NCBI GenBank assembly: GCA_030544235.1
Contig: CM060464.1
Span: forward strand, 37,416,384 to 37,480,383
Direction of reading: 5' to 3'
Origin: Lepturacanthus savala
Lineage: Eukaryota; Chordata; Actinopteri; Scombriformes; Trichiuridae
DNA length: 64,000 nucleotides
Position numbers and translations under genes: made by a program. The notes under the pieces were generated by a model. That model saw only the letters and a list, made by a program, of their open reading frames with translations, did no database searches and was not told where the DNA came from. Below, one piece after another: positions 21,472-32,509 of this stretch; position 1 is the first letter of the stretch; each line of letters begins with the position of its first letter.

Positions 21472-22161
21472 ATGAATCCCAATCAAGATGATGAGCCAAA
21501 TGACATCCTGCTAGCCGCATTACAGGATGTGTTTGGTGACCAAGAGGCGGCTGATGAGGTGGACAATGACCCACTTGTAAACAGGTGGGCTGAATGGAAG
21601 ACCCTACGCGATCAACACGTTCCCAATGGAAAAACAGTTGGGGGATGGAACTACAGTGACTTTTTATCCCACAAACCACAGTTCATAAATGAGCACACTG
21701 ATCTCGGATCCCAGGTCCCGGGATCTAAGCTCATTAACACTTTAGTGAGCCCGGTATCACAGCTGCAAACCACCACGGACGGGTGGCATGAACCTTGGAG
21801 AACAGCATCTGACCCCATCACTCCACATTTGCAATGGACAATGCCTTGGCCAGAGCAAACCCTACACCATTGCCTGCAAAGGTTGCACTGGAGCACTCTA
21901 CGCGCTCAGCTCCAAGAAACAGGCAGCATCCAGTACTGGGATGAAGGGTTTGGTGAACTGACAACAGTGGCTGAGGAGGATGAGATGATCCCCATAAGTG
22001 CAAATCTGTATGTGCAACGTACACGATCCCATGTAAATGTGATGTATCATTTGTTTCTATGGGGCTATTTGTATCCTAATCAAAGCCGTAGTCCATTTAC
22101 AGTGTACCCAGGCGTCAACAGGAGAAGGTACCTGGTGGCGCATCGGGTCACAGGACAGTAA
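21472..22161 (+). CDS. ERV1 accessory ORF Y, 229 residues
   Basis: An intact frame starting 2 nt after the stop of ORF X (TAA AA ATG), an arrangement that would allow coupled termination and reinitiation. The N-terminus is acidic (NPNQDDEPND). The middle and C-terminus are rich in Trp, His and aromatic residues, with a basic end (VNRRRYLVAHR). It has few Cys, no membrane segment and no signal peptide. I do not recognise the family. The compact, aromatic-rich C-terminal half suggests a folded domain. It probably shares a spliced mRNA with ORF X. Confidence 0.65.
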   Translation: MNPNQDDEPNDILLAALQDVFGDQEAADEVDNDPLVNRWAEWKTLRDQHVPNGKTVGGWNYSDFLSHKPQFINEHTDLGSQVPGSKLINTLVSPVSQLQTTTDGWHEPWRTASDPITPHLQWTMPWPEQTLHHCLQRLHWSTLRAQLQETGSIQYWDEGFGELTTVAEEDEMIPISANLYVQRTRSHVNVMYHLFLWGYLYPNQSRSPFTVYPGVNRRRYLVAHRVTGQ

Positions 22162-22190
22162 CGAGAATCCTGGACGGTGGGCAATCAGCT

Positions 22191-22403
22191 ATGTGGTCAG
22201 ACACCTCACAACAGCTGTTACAATGGTTAAAGCTGACATCACAAACAGGCAAAGTAATGACCTCCATCGTTACAGGTACCAATAACACACACCATTGGCA
22301 TCCAACAGGAGAAGGTTCTGTACTCAGACCTGAGGCCTATAGGGCAAGAGCAGAGGACTTTCTCCACGCAATCAGAACAAATATATACTATCAAGGTGTG
22401 TAA
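22191..22403 (+). CDS. ERV1 small ORF Z, 70 residues
   Basis: A short frame 29 nt after ORF Y, in a different frame, starting MWSDTSQQLL. It is unrecognised, with no membrane segment or Cys cluster. It could be a third small protein or the displaced C-terminal end of ORF Y after a frameshift: both are Trp/His-rich and the join is close. Length alone does not exclude chance. Confidence 0.35.
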   Translation: MWSDTSQQLLQWLKLTSQTGKVMTSIVTGTNNTHHWHPTGEGSVLRPEAYRARAEDFLHAIRTNIYYQGV

Positions 22404-23367
22404 GCGATAAAGAATTAATAATCCTAATGGTACTAAAATAGACGTAATTGATAATGAATAACTATTGGGTACTTAATGACGTAATATAGTTATCCAAAAG
22501 AATTAAAATTAAAAAATAAAATAGTAATCAGATTATGAGGGCTTGGCCCAGTGATGTATTCACTAGCGGATAAGTATAAGTGTTAATTAAGCACAAAAAA
22601 GAGGGTAATAAGGGAAGTGATCCCTAGTGTTGAAAGAGTTAAATGAGTGGCTTGTGGTAACACAGGCTCAGGGGAAACCCTACTCGTTCTTTACCCACTT
22701 GTCCTAACAACTTTGTTTTAGCGGCAAAGGAGTTAGGATCGCTAAGAAAACAAACTAAAAATCCATTCTATAAAAAAATTAAGAGGACGGTTCCTCATAA
22801 GTGTGCCAGGGGATTTGCCCCTTGAACAAACTAAAGAGTAACTAGCTGTGTAAACAGAATAGACGTGGTTTGGGGTGTGACATTATAACCATTATTAATC
22901 ACAAGCAGTGTTGACAAGTATATCTGACTTTGATCACAAAAATATCTGATTTGCATGCTCAGGTGAAATTTTATGATACTCTTTTTAATTTTGAAACGTT
23001 AGTACTGCTGGCCTTGCCACCTGGCGAGGGTTTTACCTTTCTTTGTCTACAGAGGGAAGGATGTTTCCCTGGCCATGTCTGCAGGGTTCAAGCTAGGGGC
23101 CCAACAGTGACGACTACTGGACCATTAGGATGGGAAAGTCCCGGGATGGCCCTGAGGTGGAGTTGTACAATTGTCTTTGCATTTGGGACCTCACCTCTTT
23201 GTGGTCCTCACTGAGGGATAGGTAGATGTACAAGGCGAAGGGATATCACACTGATGTGGTATGCTGGATTTTTTTATGCCTTACCTTATTAATCAGAATG
23301 TGCAGAATATAAGCATACATTGTGGAGTTATGATTTGTTTTTGATTGATGGTCCTTTCCAGGACCAT
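22404..23367 (+). other. ERV1 3' untranslated region
   Basis: No convincing ORF; a 94-codon frame at 22930 has no features. AT-rich text alternates with a GC-richer block near 23010-23220. Confidence 0.55.
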
Positions 23368-23376
23368 AGGGGGGAA
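23368..23376 (+). promoter_or_regulatory. ERV1 polypurine tract
   Basis: AGGGGGGAA directly abuts the TG of the 3' LTR, the expected plus-strand primer. Confidence 0.9.
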
Positions 23377-24065
23377 TGTAGTGACAAAAGGCTATTACTC
23401 AATATACTTAATAAAATGTATTAATCAATATACTTATAATCAATAGACTAAGTGAGTTGTAGTTCATAAAGTCATGGCATTTACACCAGAGACATTCTAC
23501 CTCATGTCTTTTCAAACTGTGAACTCGTCAAGTTGTGAACATTTGACCCCTGCTGACTACACAAGCTGGGTGAATTCTACCTCCTTTTTAAACAAGTGTG
23601 ATCTAAAAATGTAGTCCAACACTGAAACCATGGCGCCATGGTGCCGACAGTTGCATTCCAACAGTTGCATTCCAAAAAGTTATGGGTAAAGCTCCTCCTG
23701 TTAAGGGAAGGGACTTTGCATGGTCAACCAGTTTAAAAAAATACATGATGACATGTACATCCTCGGTTAGAATTGACATGTATGGTAATACCGGTGGAAA
23801 ACAGTGAAAAATGTATCAAATAGCAGATGTACCAAATTGGTAAATTGTATAAAAGCTCGGAACTTTTCAGTTGGTTTTCAGACTTAGCCCGGGCTACTTC
23901 TCATGTATGGTTAACATTGTATTTTCTACAATAAACCATCGTTGGACCGTGAACCAGCTGATCCTGTCTCATCTTTAATGTTCTTGTGACTTCTCATTTT
24001 TGTTATTCCGTACTAAGACTTAGACTAATTTATTGCTTATTGGATATTGAACAAAAGTCACAACA
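23377..24065 (+). repeat. ERV1 3' LTR
   Basis: 689 bp partner of the 5' LTR with only scattered differences. In place of the palindrome it has atgtaccaaattggt (23827-23841). CAGG follows at 24066. Confidence 0.97.
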
Positions 24066-24515
24066 CAGGACAGAAGCCTTCAGCAGCTTCTCTGCTCTAA
24101 AAGGGAATCCAGCTGCTTTCAGCGTCTCATGGACCTGCAAGGACGAAGGACTCAATGACGTCCAGCCAGCAGCACTAAAGAAACTCAGGCCTGGTTCTAC
24201 AACCAGACAAGGATTAACAAAGAGCAACGTGGCCTACACAACGGATCTACTCCTCAACGAACACCACAGCTGCAACCACATCTCCAGCTACTCAAGGAAG
24301 CAGAACCAGAGAGCAACCCTTCTTCTTCCTTTCCAGTGGTAACATGACTTGGGCAGAACAGAACATTAACAAACACGGTTAAACCAGACTGTTGAACTTT
24401 GTTAATGTGATGAGATCATAGGCTACAGTTCACTGTGTTTTAGGTTTGTAAGAAGGTTTAGTTTGATGTTAGTGTCCCAACCTGCATGATACTAACCATT
24501 CTTTAACAGGATACC
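24066..24515 (+). repeat. Interspersed repeat, right half
   Basis: Continues the repeat broken by ERV1. It matches 60309-60746 up to aggataccttga, with few differences. Stops in all frames suggest that it is non-coding. Confidence 0.85.
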
Positions 24516-24589
24516 TTGATACACACACAAAGTGACATTAAGCCTATACACACTCGCACACACATTAACCACGGCAGTCATCTTTGTAG

Positions 24590-25063
24590 TCAGTATAGTA
24601 GTAAGCACCCATGCTGCAGTAGTATTGGTGTAGTAGTAGTAGTAGTAGTAGTAACAAACCATACTGCAGTAGTAGTTGTATAGCAGTATTAGTAGTAGTA
24701 GTATGTTAGTATTATAATAGTAGTAGTATTATAATAGTAGTATTATTAGTATAGTACTAGTATAGTAGTAACATCCCATGTTTCAGTAGTAGAATAGTAG
24801 TATTAGTATAGTAGTATAGTACTTCAGTAGTAACAGCCCATGCTACAGTAGTAGTATAGTAGTCATGCTACAGTACAGCCACTGAAGCACTTGGAAGTTG
24901 TAATAGTATTAGTAGTAGTATAGTATTAGTGTAGTAGTATAGTAGTATTAGTGTAGTAGTAGTATTAGTATAGTTATATTAGTATTAGTGTAGTAGTAGT
25001 GGAAGTATAGTACTGTAGTAGTAGTGGAAGCTGTAATAATAGTAGTAGTATTAGTGTAGTAGT
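24590..25063. repeat. TAG-rich minisatellite, block 1
   Basis: Irregular arrays of TAG triplets with embedded gtggaagctgtaataatag and attagtgtag modules. It is the degenerate left edge of the long minisatellite that continues at 26465 and 30297. Confidence 0.9.
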
Positions 25064-26464
25064 CAGGGCCGCTGCTAAGGTTTTGGAGGCCCTAAGCTCA
25101 GCTTGTAGGGAGGCCCCCCCGCCCGCCCGTCCGCCAAACTCCTGGAAGCTCACGAAATTTACAGTTGAAAATAATAAAAGTAAAGTTAATAAAAATTAAC
25201 TTTTTATTATACAATAATATACTGTATGTTAAATAATAAATCAGAGAGAGCAACAACACAATAACAAATAAAACAACTGCCTCCAAGGGAAGGCTTTCAG
25301 TTGTGGATGTGGATGTCTCTTCTAAGGTGACTGTTGTTGTTTGTGGCTGTTTACTTGAACCTTCAGACACGTTGGATGGTTGTTGGCTGCTTATTGCACT
25401 GCTTGTTGATGGTTCATCATCTGGTTCATCTTCTGGCTGATGTGGTGGTCCGTCTATATATTTGAGCATTGACCCTATGAATATGATTTAAATGAAAAAA
25501 TATCTCATTAGTAAAACTTGAATAAAAATACCCAAACCAAAAATATCACTTCATTATATTATGCTATCTAGTACCATTTGTATTTATATGATATTAATAT
25601 GGTAGGACAAAATCAAATACCTTAAAAATTAACATATTCTAATCCTACACATCACCAAAGGTGGCCAAACATTTTGTTTTTGCACTACACACGACCTTAA
25701 CACACCTTCTACAACACTGTGGCCAGATGTAAAATCATCCCCCAACCACCACCCCCTCCCCTCCTCCTCCTCACTACCAGGACAGCCTTGGAGTTATCCC
25801 CAACGACGGAGCAGAGAAAAGATGCTAGAGCTGAATTTTATTCTCTGTCCAATCCTGTTTACTGTTGGGCTAACCTAGCCTAGCTTGTCGAGTTCATCAC
25901 GTAACGCTGTGTTAGCAAAACAAACAAACACGGTATAACACGGACTTACCAGCAAGGGATGCAAGTTTGTCGTCTTTCTCTTTTTTCCTCTTTCGCTTTT
26001 CAGCTCCAGATTCATGGTGTTTCTTGGATGATATTCTTTCATTTCAATTATTAAAGCCGTTTCAGAGCGTAGTAAGAAAAGTGGCTCCGAAGTTTTGTGC
26101 CGTCGTGAACGATCCGAGTCTTTGAAGTTAACCGATCCGACTCGACTCTTTGAAGTGACAGATAGGAGCCGGCTCCTCGTTGGGAGCAACGGAGGAGCCG
26201 AACGAGCCGACTCGTATTAGCGAGCTGAGCCAAAAGATCCGACTCTCCAAATAGAGCCGGAATTCCCATCACTCGCTGTACCGCTGGGGTCTTATTTCAG
26301 TGATGGTATACAAAACTCCCGTAGAACTAATTAAATATTTTTGATATTTATTAGTGTAATATTTATTATCTTTTTTTTCCCCAATCTTAATTTTGGAGGC
26401 CCCCTTCCACTAGTTGAGGCCCTACGCTGGCTGCGTAGTCTGCGTGTACGGAGCAGCGGGCCTG
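25064..26464 (-). mobile_element. hAT-like DNA transposon, deleted
   Basis: Terminal repeats CAGGGCCGCTGCT and CAGGCCCGCTGCT (right end on the minus strand) agree at 12 of 13 bases. They are flanked by identical 8 bp GTAGTAGT, though the target is itself a TAG repeat. On the minus strand near 26050-25955 a basic SGAEKRKRKKE-type N-terminus ends at a GTAAGT splice donor, as in hAT/ZMYM-like transposases. A Ser/Thr/Pro-rich piece follows at 25469-25098. The catalytic core and dimerisation domain are missing, so it is non-autonomous. CGGCTC motifs cluster at 26100-26265. Confidence 0.75.
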
Positions 26465-26823
26465 GTAGTAGTAGTAGTTATGGAAGCTGTAATAATAGTA
26501 GTAGTATTAGTGTAGTCGTAGTAGTAGTGGAAGCTGTAATAATAGTAGTAGTATTAGTGTAGTAGTAGTAGTAGTGGAAGCTGTAATAATAGTAGTATAG
26601 TATTAGTATAATGGTATTAGTTTAGGAGTAGTAGTAGTGGAAGCTGTAATAATAGTATTAGTATAGTAGTATTAGTAGTATTACTAGTAGTAGTAATAGT
26701 AGTAGTAGTAGTAGTAGTGGAAGCTGTAATAATAGTAGTAGTATAGTAGTATTAGTGTAGTAGTAGTGGAAGCTGTAATACTAGTAGTAGTATTAGTGTA
26801 GTAGTAGTAGTAGTGGAAGCTGT
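26465..26823. repeat. TAG-rich minisatellite, block 2
   Basis: About seven units of the type gtggaagctgtaataatag followed by attagtgtagtagtag. It is continuous with blocks 1 and 3 once the insertions are discounted. Confidence 0.92.
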
Positions 26824-26832
26824 ATTAATAGT

Positions 26833-29800
26833 TAATGGTAAATGATACAGCTAGAAGCACTGGTCGAGGTGGAGGAGTTGCAGTCATCACTCACTCTAGT
26901 TTAGGTGTTAGTCCCAAAAATAATCATAACTATCAGTCATTTGAAACTTTGCTTTTATCAATGACTGATTCCAGGCAGACAAACAAAAACCAGCCAGTTG
27001 TTTGTCACCCTCCTAGTCCTTATTCTGTATTTTTAGCAGAATTCTCTACCTTTCTGTCCAGTATAGTGTTAAACTATGACTAAATTGTAATTGTAGGAGA
27101 CTTTAACATACATGTTGATAACAATAGTGATTCTCTAAGTAACACTTTCAGCAGCATACTAGATGGAATTGGCTTCACTCAGAATGTAAACCCACAGTCA
27201 CAGTCACACCCTGGATCTGGTTTTAATTATGGGATTGAGATTAGTGACCTTGTTGTTCTCCCCCATAATCCAGTTCTTTCAGATCACTTCTTAATTACCT
27301 TTCAGTTTATAATGAATGATAATTCCTCACCAGTAGTTAAAACTGAAATGAAAAGAGCACTATGTGACTATTCCGTTTTAAAATATATAGAGATAATTCG
27401 GCCTATATTCACCCCCACACATAATTATGAGAACAGCAGCTCAGACATGTTGTGTCCTGCTACATGTGATGAGTTAGTTATAAAAACGATGCACAACCTC
27501 AATAGCGCTTTAGACCTGGTAGCCCCATTAAAATGTAAAACTGTTAGACCCAGGACATTATCTCCCTGGTATAATACTGAAACACGTTCCCTTAAAAAAG
27601 CTACACGTAAATTAGAAAAGCTATGGCGCCGCTCCCGCACAGATCATTCCCTCAGAGCCTGGAAGAACAGTCTATTGGCTTATAAACAGGCCCTGCGTAA
27701 AGCAAAAACTAGGTATTATTCATCATTAATAGAAGAAAATAAGAATAACCCCAGATTCCTGTTCAGCACTGTAGCCAGGCTGACCAACAGTCACAGCTCA
27801 GTAGATCCATCTATTCCAGTTAGTCTCAGCTGTGATGACTTCTTAAATTTCTTTAATAATAAAATCATAAGTATTAGAGATAAAATAGATCAAATCCTTC
27901 CTAACATCAGTGCTGAGGAAGCTCAGGCTGTAGCTTAGAATCCCCTTTAAACCCAGTAATATTACTGGATAAATTCACCCCTGCAAACCCAGCCCAGTTA
28001 ACTAAAATCATTATCTCATCTAAGTCAACTACGTGTATTCTAGACCCAATTCCAACTAAACTACTTAAAGAGACGCTGCCCTTAATTATTGATAATATCT
28101 TAGATATAATTAACATGGGGCGACACGGTGGCGCAGGGTGGCGCACTGTTGCCTCACAGCAAGAAGGTCGCAGGTTCAAGACCTCCTTGGTCCGGGGTCT
28201 GGGACCTTTCTGTGTGGAGTTCGCATGTTCTCCCCGTGTATGCGTGGGTTTTCACCGGGTACTCCGGCTTCCTCCCACAGTCCAAAAAAATGCTCAGGTT
28301 AATTGGCAACTCTAAATTGCCCGTAGGTGTGAGTGTGTGAGTGAATGGTGTGTGTGCCCCACGATTGGCTGGCGACCATCTGGGGTGTATCCCTGCCTCT
28401 CGCCGTAACGCGCTGGGATAGGCTCCAGCAGACCATGTGACCCTAATGAGGAATAAGCAGGTATAGAAAATGACTGACTGACTAATTAACATGTCCCTAA
28501 TAACTGGATACGTGCCGCAGGCTTTTAAACATGCAGTTATTAAACCATTCTTAAAGAAAAACACTCTTGAGCCAGATATTTTAGTAAACTACAGGCCGAT
28601 TTCAAATCTACCCTTCTTTTCAAAAGTTCTTCAAAGAGTGGTAGTTAAACAGCTGTGTCAGCACTTACAGGACAATAGTTTATTTGAAGATTTTCAGTCT
28701 GGTTTTCGGACCCATCACAGCACTGAAACAGCACTAGTCAAGGTCACAAATGACTTGTTGCTGGCTGCTGATGATGGACTGGGCTCGGTCCTGGTCCTGC
28801 CGGATCTAAGTGCTGCGTTTGATACAATCGACCACAGCATCTTACTGTAGCGATTGGAACAGGACATAGGCATTAGAGGATCCGCCCTCTCCTGGTTTAA
28901 ATCCTATTTATCTAATAGGTTCCAGTTTGTTAGCGTTAACCAGCGATCATCATCATACTCAAAAGTCACTTATGGTGTCCCACAAGGGTCAGTCCTAGGG
29001 CCCATTTTGTTTACTCTATATATGCTGCCCTTGGGTAATATTATTAGAAAACATGGTATAAATTTCCACTGCTACGCAGATGACACACAGCTATACTTAT
29101 CAATTAAACCCGATCAGATCAGGCTGGTACATAAACTAAGTACCTGTGTTAGAGACATAAAGACCTGGATGTCTGTTAACTATTTGTTACTTAACCCTGA
29201 TAAAACTGAAGTTATTATATTAGGCCCTAAAAGTGTTAGAGAGTCCCTATCTGAGCAACTAGTAACTCTAGATAATGTGAAGATAGCCTCTAGCACCACA
29301 GTTAAAAACCTAGGAGTTTTATTTGAGCCAGACTTATCATTTAAAGCTCATATTAATCAAGCCTGTAGAACAGCCTTCTTTCACCTGCGTAACATAGCCA
29401 CAATTAGAAATATCCTGTCTAAAAATGATGCTGAAAAACGAATCCATGCGTTTGTTCCATCTAGACTAGATTACTGTAACTCCCTATTAGTAGCGTGTCC
29501 TAAAAGTTCCCTAAAAACTTTTCAGCTGGTTCAAAACGCAGCGGCTCGTTTACTAACAGGAACTAATAGAAGAGAACACATCACCCCCATACTCCAAGCC
29601 CTTCATTGGCTTCCTGTTGAGTTTAGAATTAAATTTAAAATCCTACTCCTCACTTATAAAACCATTAATGGTATGGGCCCCTCTTATCTTAAAGATGCTC
29701 TGGTCCCGTACCATCCAATCAGAACACTTCTCTCTCAGAATGCAGGTCTATTGGTAGTTCCACGGGTCCATAAAAGTACAGTAGGAGCTAGAGCCTTTAG

Positions 29801-30287
29801 TTACCAAGCCCCTGTCTTATGGAACCAACTCCCAACTGATATTAAAGAGGCCGACACAGTCTGCGCATTTAAGGTTAGACTGAAAACATTTCTGTTTCAA
29901 AAGGCCTATGGTCAGGGTAGTTAAAGGTAGACTTAAACCCACAGTTCAGTCTAAGCTGCCCTAGGAGTGAGAATGCTGGGGGAAGTACAGTCACTGAGTC
30001 CTATCATCTCTTTCTGGTACCATCTTCACATCTTTACAGACTAATACATCATCATCAGATGGATGTCTGTCAGTCCTGGTTCATCTATAGCCTGTCCGTC
30101 CATGGGAGTGGATCTCTCCTTCACTGTGGTCCTCCTCGAGGTTTCTCCTTTTTCCCACTGGGTTTTTGAGTTTTTCCTTGCCGAGAAGGAGGGTCTAAGG
30201 ACGGGGGATGTCTGGGTCACTTTGGACTGGATTTGACTTTGAGACAACTGTGTTGTAAAATTATAAGAATGAAGTGAATTGAATTGA
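26833..30287 (+). mobile_element. L2-like LINE, 5'-truncated, with SINE insert
   Basis: Endonuclease motifs are visible (GGGVAVI near 26870, VGDFN near 27097, SDHF near 27280). RT follows with the DLSAAFDTIDH block near 28800, QGSVLGP near 28985 and the active site YADD at 29073-29084, ending near 29924. This is the CR1/L2/Rex1 type of non-LTR retrotransposon. The 3' tail is GAATT repeats. ATTAATAGT occurs at 26824-26832 and 30288-30296 as a target duplication. In-frame stops (27081, 28848-28850), a shift near 27935 and the SINE at 28118 make it inactive. Confidence 0.92.
28118..28482 (+). mobile_element. tRNA-derived SINE
   Basis: The head ggcgacacggtggcgcag and ggttcaagacc resemble A and B boxes. 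The body carries the fish-typical ctccggcttcctcccacagtcc block, and the tail is TGAC repeats. The perfect 11 bp target duplication TAATTAACATG is at 28107-28117 and 28483-28493. It interrupts the LINE RT. A second, 5'-truncated copy is at 57540-57841. Confidence 0.9.
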
Positions 30288-30296
30288 ATTAATAGT

Positions 30297-32167
30297 AGTA
30301 GTATAGTATTAGTGTAGTAGTAGTAGTAGCAGTGGAAGCTGTAATAATAGTAGTATAGTATTAGTATAGTAGTATTAGTGTAGTAGTAGTAGTGGAAGCT
30401 GTAATAATAGTAGTAGCATAGTATTAGTATAGTAGTATTAGAGGAGTAGTAGTAGTGGAAGGTGTAATAATAGTAGTATTAGTGTAGTAGTAGTGGAAGC
30501 TGTAATAATAGTAGTAGTATAGTAGTATTAGTGCAGTAGTAGCAGTAGTAGTGGAAGCTGTAATAATAGTAGTAGTATAGTAGTATTATTGTAGTAATAG
30601 TAGTGGTGGAAGCTGTAATAATAGTAGTAGTATAGTATTATTAGTGTAGTAGTAGTAGTAGTAGTAGTAGTGCAATCTGTAATAATAGTAGTAGTATAGT
30701 AGTATTAGTGTAGTAGTAGTAGTAGTAGTAGTGCAATCTGTAATAATAGTAGTAGTATTAGTGTAGTAGTAGTCGTAGTGGAAGCTGTAATAATAGTAGT
30801 AGTATAGTAGTATTCGTGTAGTAGTAGTAGTAGTGGAAGCTGTAATAATAGTATTAGCATAGTAGAGGAGTAGTAGTAGTGGAAGCTGTAATAATAGTAG
30901 TAGTATAGTAGTATTAGTGTAGTAGTAGTAGTGGAAGCTGTAATAATAGTAGTAGTATAGTAGTATTAGTGTAGTAGTAGCAGTAGTAGTGGAAGCTGTA
31001 ATAATAGTAGTAGTATAGTAGTATTATTGTAGTAATAGTAGTAGTGGAAGCTGTAATAATAGTAGTAGTATAGTAGTATTAGTGTAGTAGTAGTAGTAGT
31101 AGTGCAATCTGTAATAATAGTAGTAGTATAGTAGTATTAGTGTTGTAGTAGTAGTAGTAGTAGTGCAATCTGTAATAATAGTAGAGTATTAGTGTAGTAG
31201 TAGTCGTAGTGGAAGCTGTAATAATAGTAGTAGTATAGTAGTATAAGTAGTAGTAGTAGTAGTAGTGGAAGCTGTAATAATAGTAGTAGTATAGTAGTAT
31301 TATTGTAGTAGTAGTGGAAGCTGTAATAGTAGTAGTATAGTAGTATTAGTGTAGCAGTAGTAGTAGTAGTGGAAGCTGTAATAATAGTAGTAGTATAGTG
31401 GTATTAGTGTAGTAGTAGTAGTGGAAGCTGTAATTATAGTAGTATTAGTGTAGTAGTAGTGGAAGCTGTAATAATAGTAGTAGTATGGTCGTATTAGTGT
31501 AGTAGTAGTACTAGTGGAAGCCGTAATAATAGTAGTAGTATAGTATTAGTATAATAGTATTAGTTTAGGAGTAGTAGTAGTAGTAATGGAAGCTGTAATA
31601 ATAGTATTAGTATAGTAGTATTAGTGTAGTAGTAGTAGTGGAAGCTGTAATAATAGTAGTAGTATAGTATTAGTATAGTAGTATTAGTGTAGTAGTAGTA
31701 GTGGAAGCTTTAATAATAGTAGTATAGTATTAGTATAGTAGTATTAGTGTATTAGTAGTAGTAGTGGAAGCTGTAATAATAGTAGTAGTATAGTAGTATT
31801 AGTGTAGTAGTAGTAGTGGAAGCTGTAATAATAGTCGTGGTATTAGTGTAGTAGTAGTAGTGGAAGCGTTAATAATAGTAGTATAGTAGTAGTAGTGTAG
31901 TAGTAGTGGAAGCTGTAATAATAGTAGTATTAGTGTAGTAGTAGTAGTAGTGGAAGCTGTAATAATAGTAGTATAGTATTAGTATAATAGTACTAGTTTA
32001 GGAGTAGTAGTAATAATGGAAGCTGTAATAATAGTATTAGTATAGTAGTATTAGTGTAGTAGTAGTAGTAGTGGAAGCTTTAATAATAGTATAGTATTAG
32101 TATAGTAGTATTAGTGTAGTAGTAGTAGTGGAATCTGTAATAATAGTAGTAGTATAGTAGTATTAGT

Positions 32168-32201
<34 letters not shown>

Positions 32202-32495
32202 AAGCTGTAATAATAGTAGTAGTATAGTAGTATTAGTGTAGTATTAGTAGTAGTAGTGGAAGCTGTAATAATAGTAGTAGTATAGTAGTATTAGTGTAGC
32301 AGTAGTAGTGGAAGCTGTAATAATAGTAGTAGTATAGTAGTATTAGTGTAGTAGTAGTAGTGGAAGCTGTAATAGTAGTAGTATAGTAGTATTAGTGTAG
32401 TATTAGTAGTAGTAGTAGTGGAAGCTGTAATAATAGTAGTAGTATAGTCGTATTAGTGTAGTAGTAGTAGTAGTGTAAGCTGTAATACAATTACT
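30297..32495. repeat. TAG-rich minisatellite, block 3
   Basis: About 40 units of roughly 50 bp: GGAAGCTGTAATAATAG, then (TAG)n-type text with ATTAGTGTAG. Units vary in TAG copy number, so length varies. A subset reads gcaatctgtaataatag and is clustered at 30670-30740 and 31100-31175, which suggests local duplication of a variant. Confidence 0.95.
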
Positions 32496-32509
32496 ACTGC
32501 ACGTGTTGA

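Larger units (their letters stand above)
9634..24065 (+). mobile_element. ERV1: complex endogenous retrovirus, 14.4 kb
   Basis: A nearly full-length provirus: LTR 9634-10331, 1.77 kb leader, gag, protease, a 2H-like domain, RT/RNase H, integrase, env, three 3' ORFs, polypurine tract and LTR 23377-24065. The 4 bp target duplication is CAGG (9630-9633 and 24066-24069). Polymerase and envelope resemble gammaretroviruses: the integrase C-terminus has a GPF...TTPTALKV pattern, and the TM has a CX6C immunosuppressive-type region. The large size and 3' accessory ORFs set it apart from simple gammaretroviruses. At least eight frameshifts or stops hit gag, pol and env, so the copy is defective. Confidence 0.95.

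Noticed and set aside
22930..23214. 94-residue frame near the ERV1 3' end
   Set aside because: No start context, motif or domain, and the composition is like the surrounding untranslated region.
30297..32495. Possible CRISPR-like array
   Set aside because: The units are contiguous minisatellite repeats without unique spacers, in a vertebrate-type sequence.
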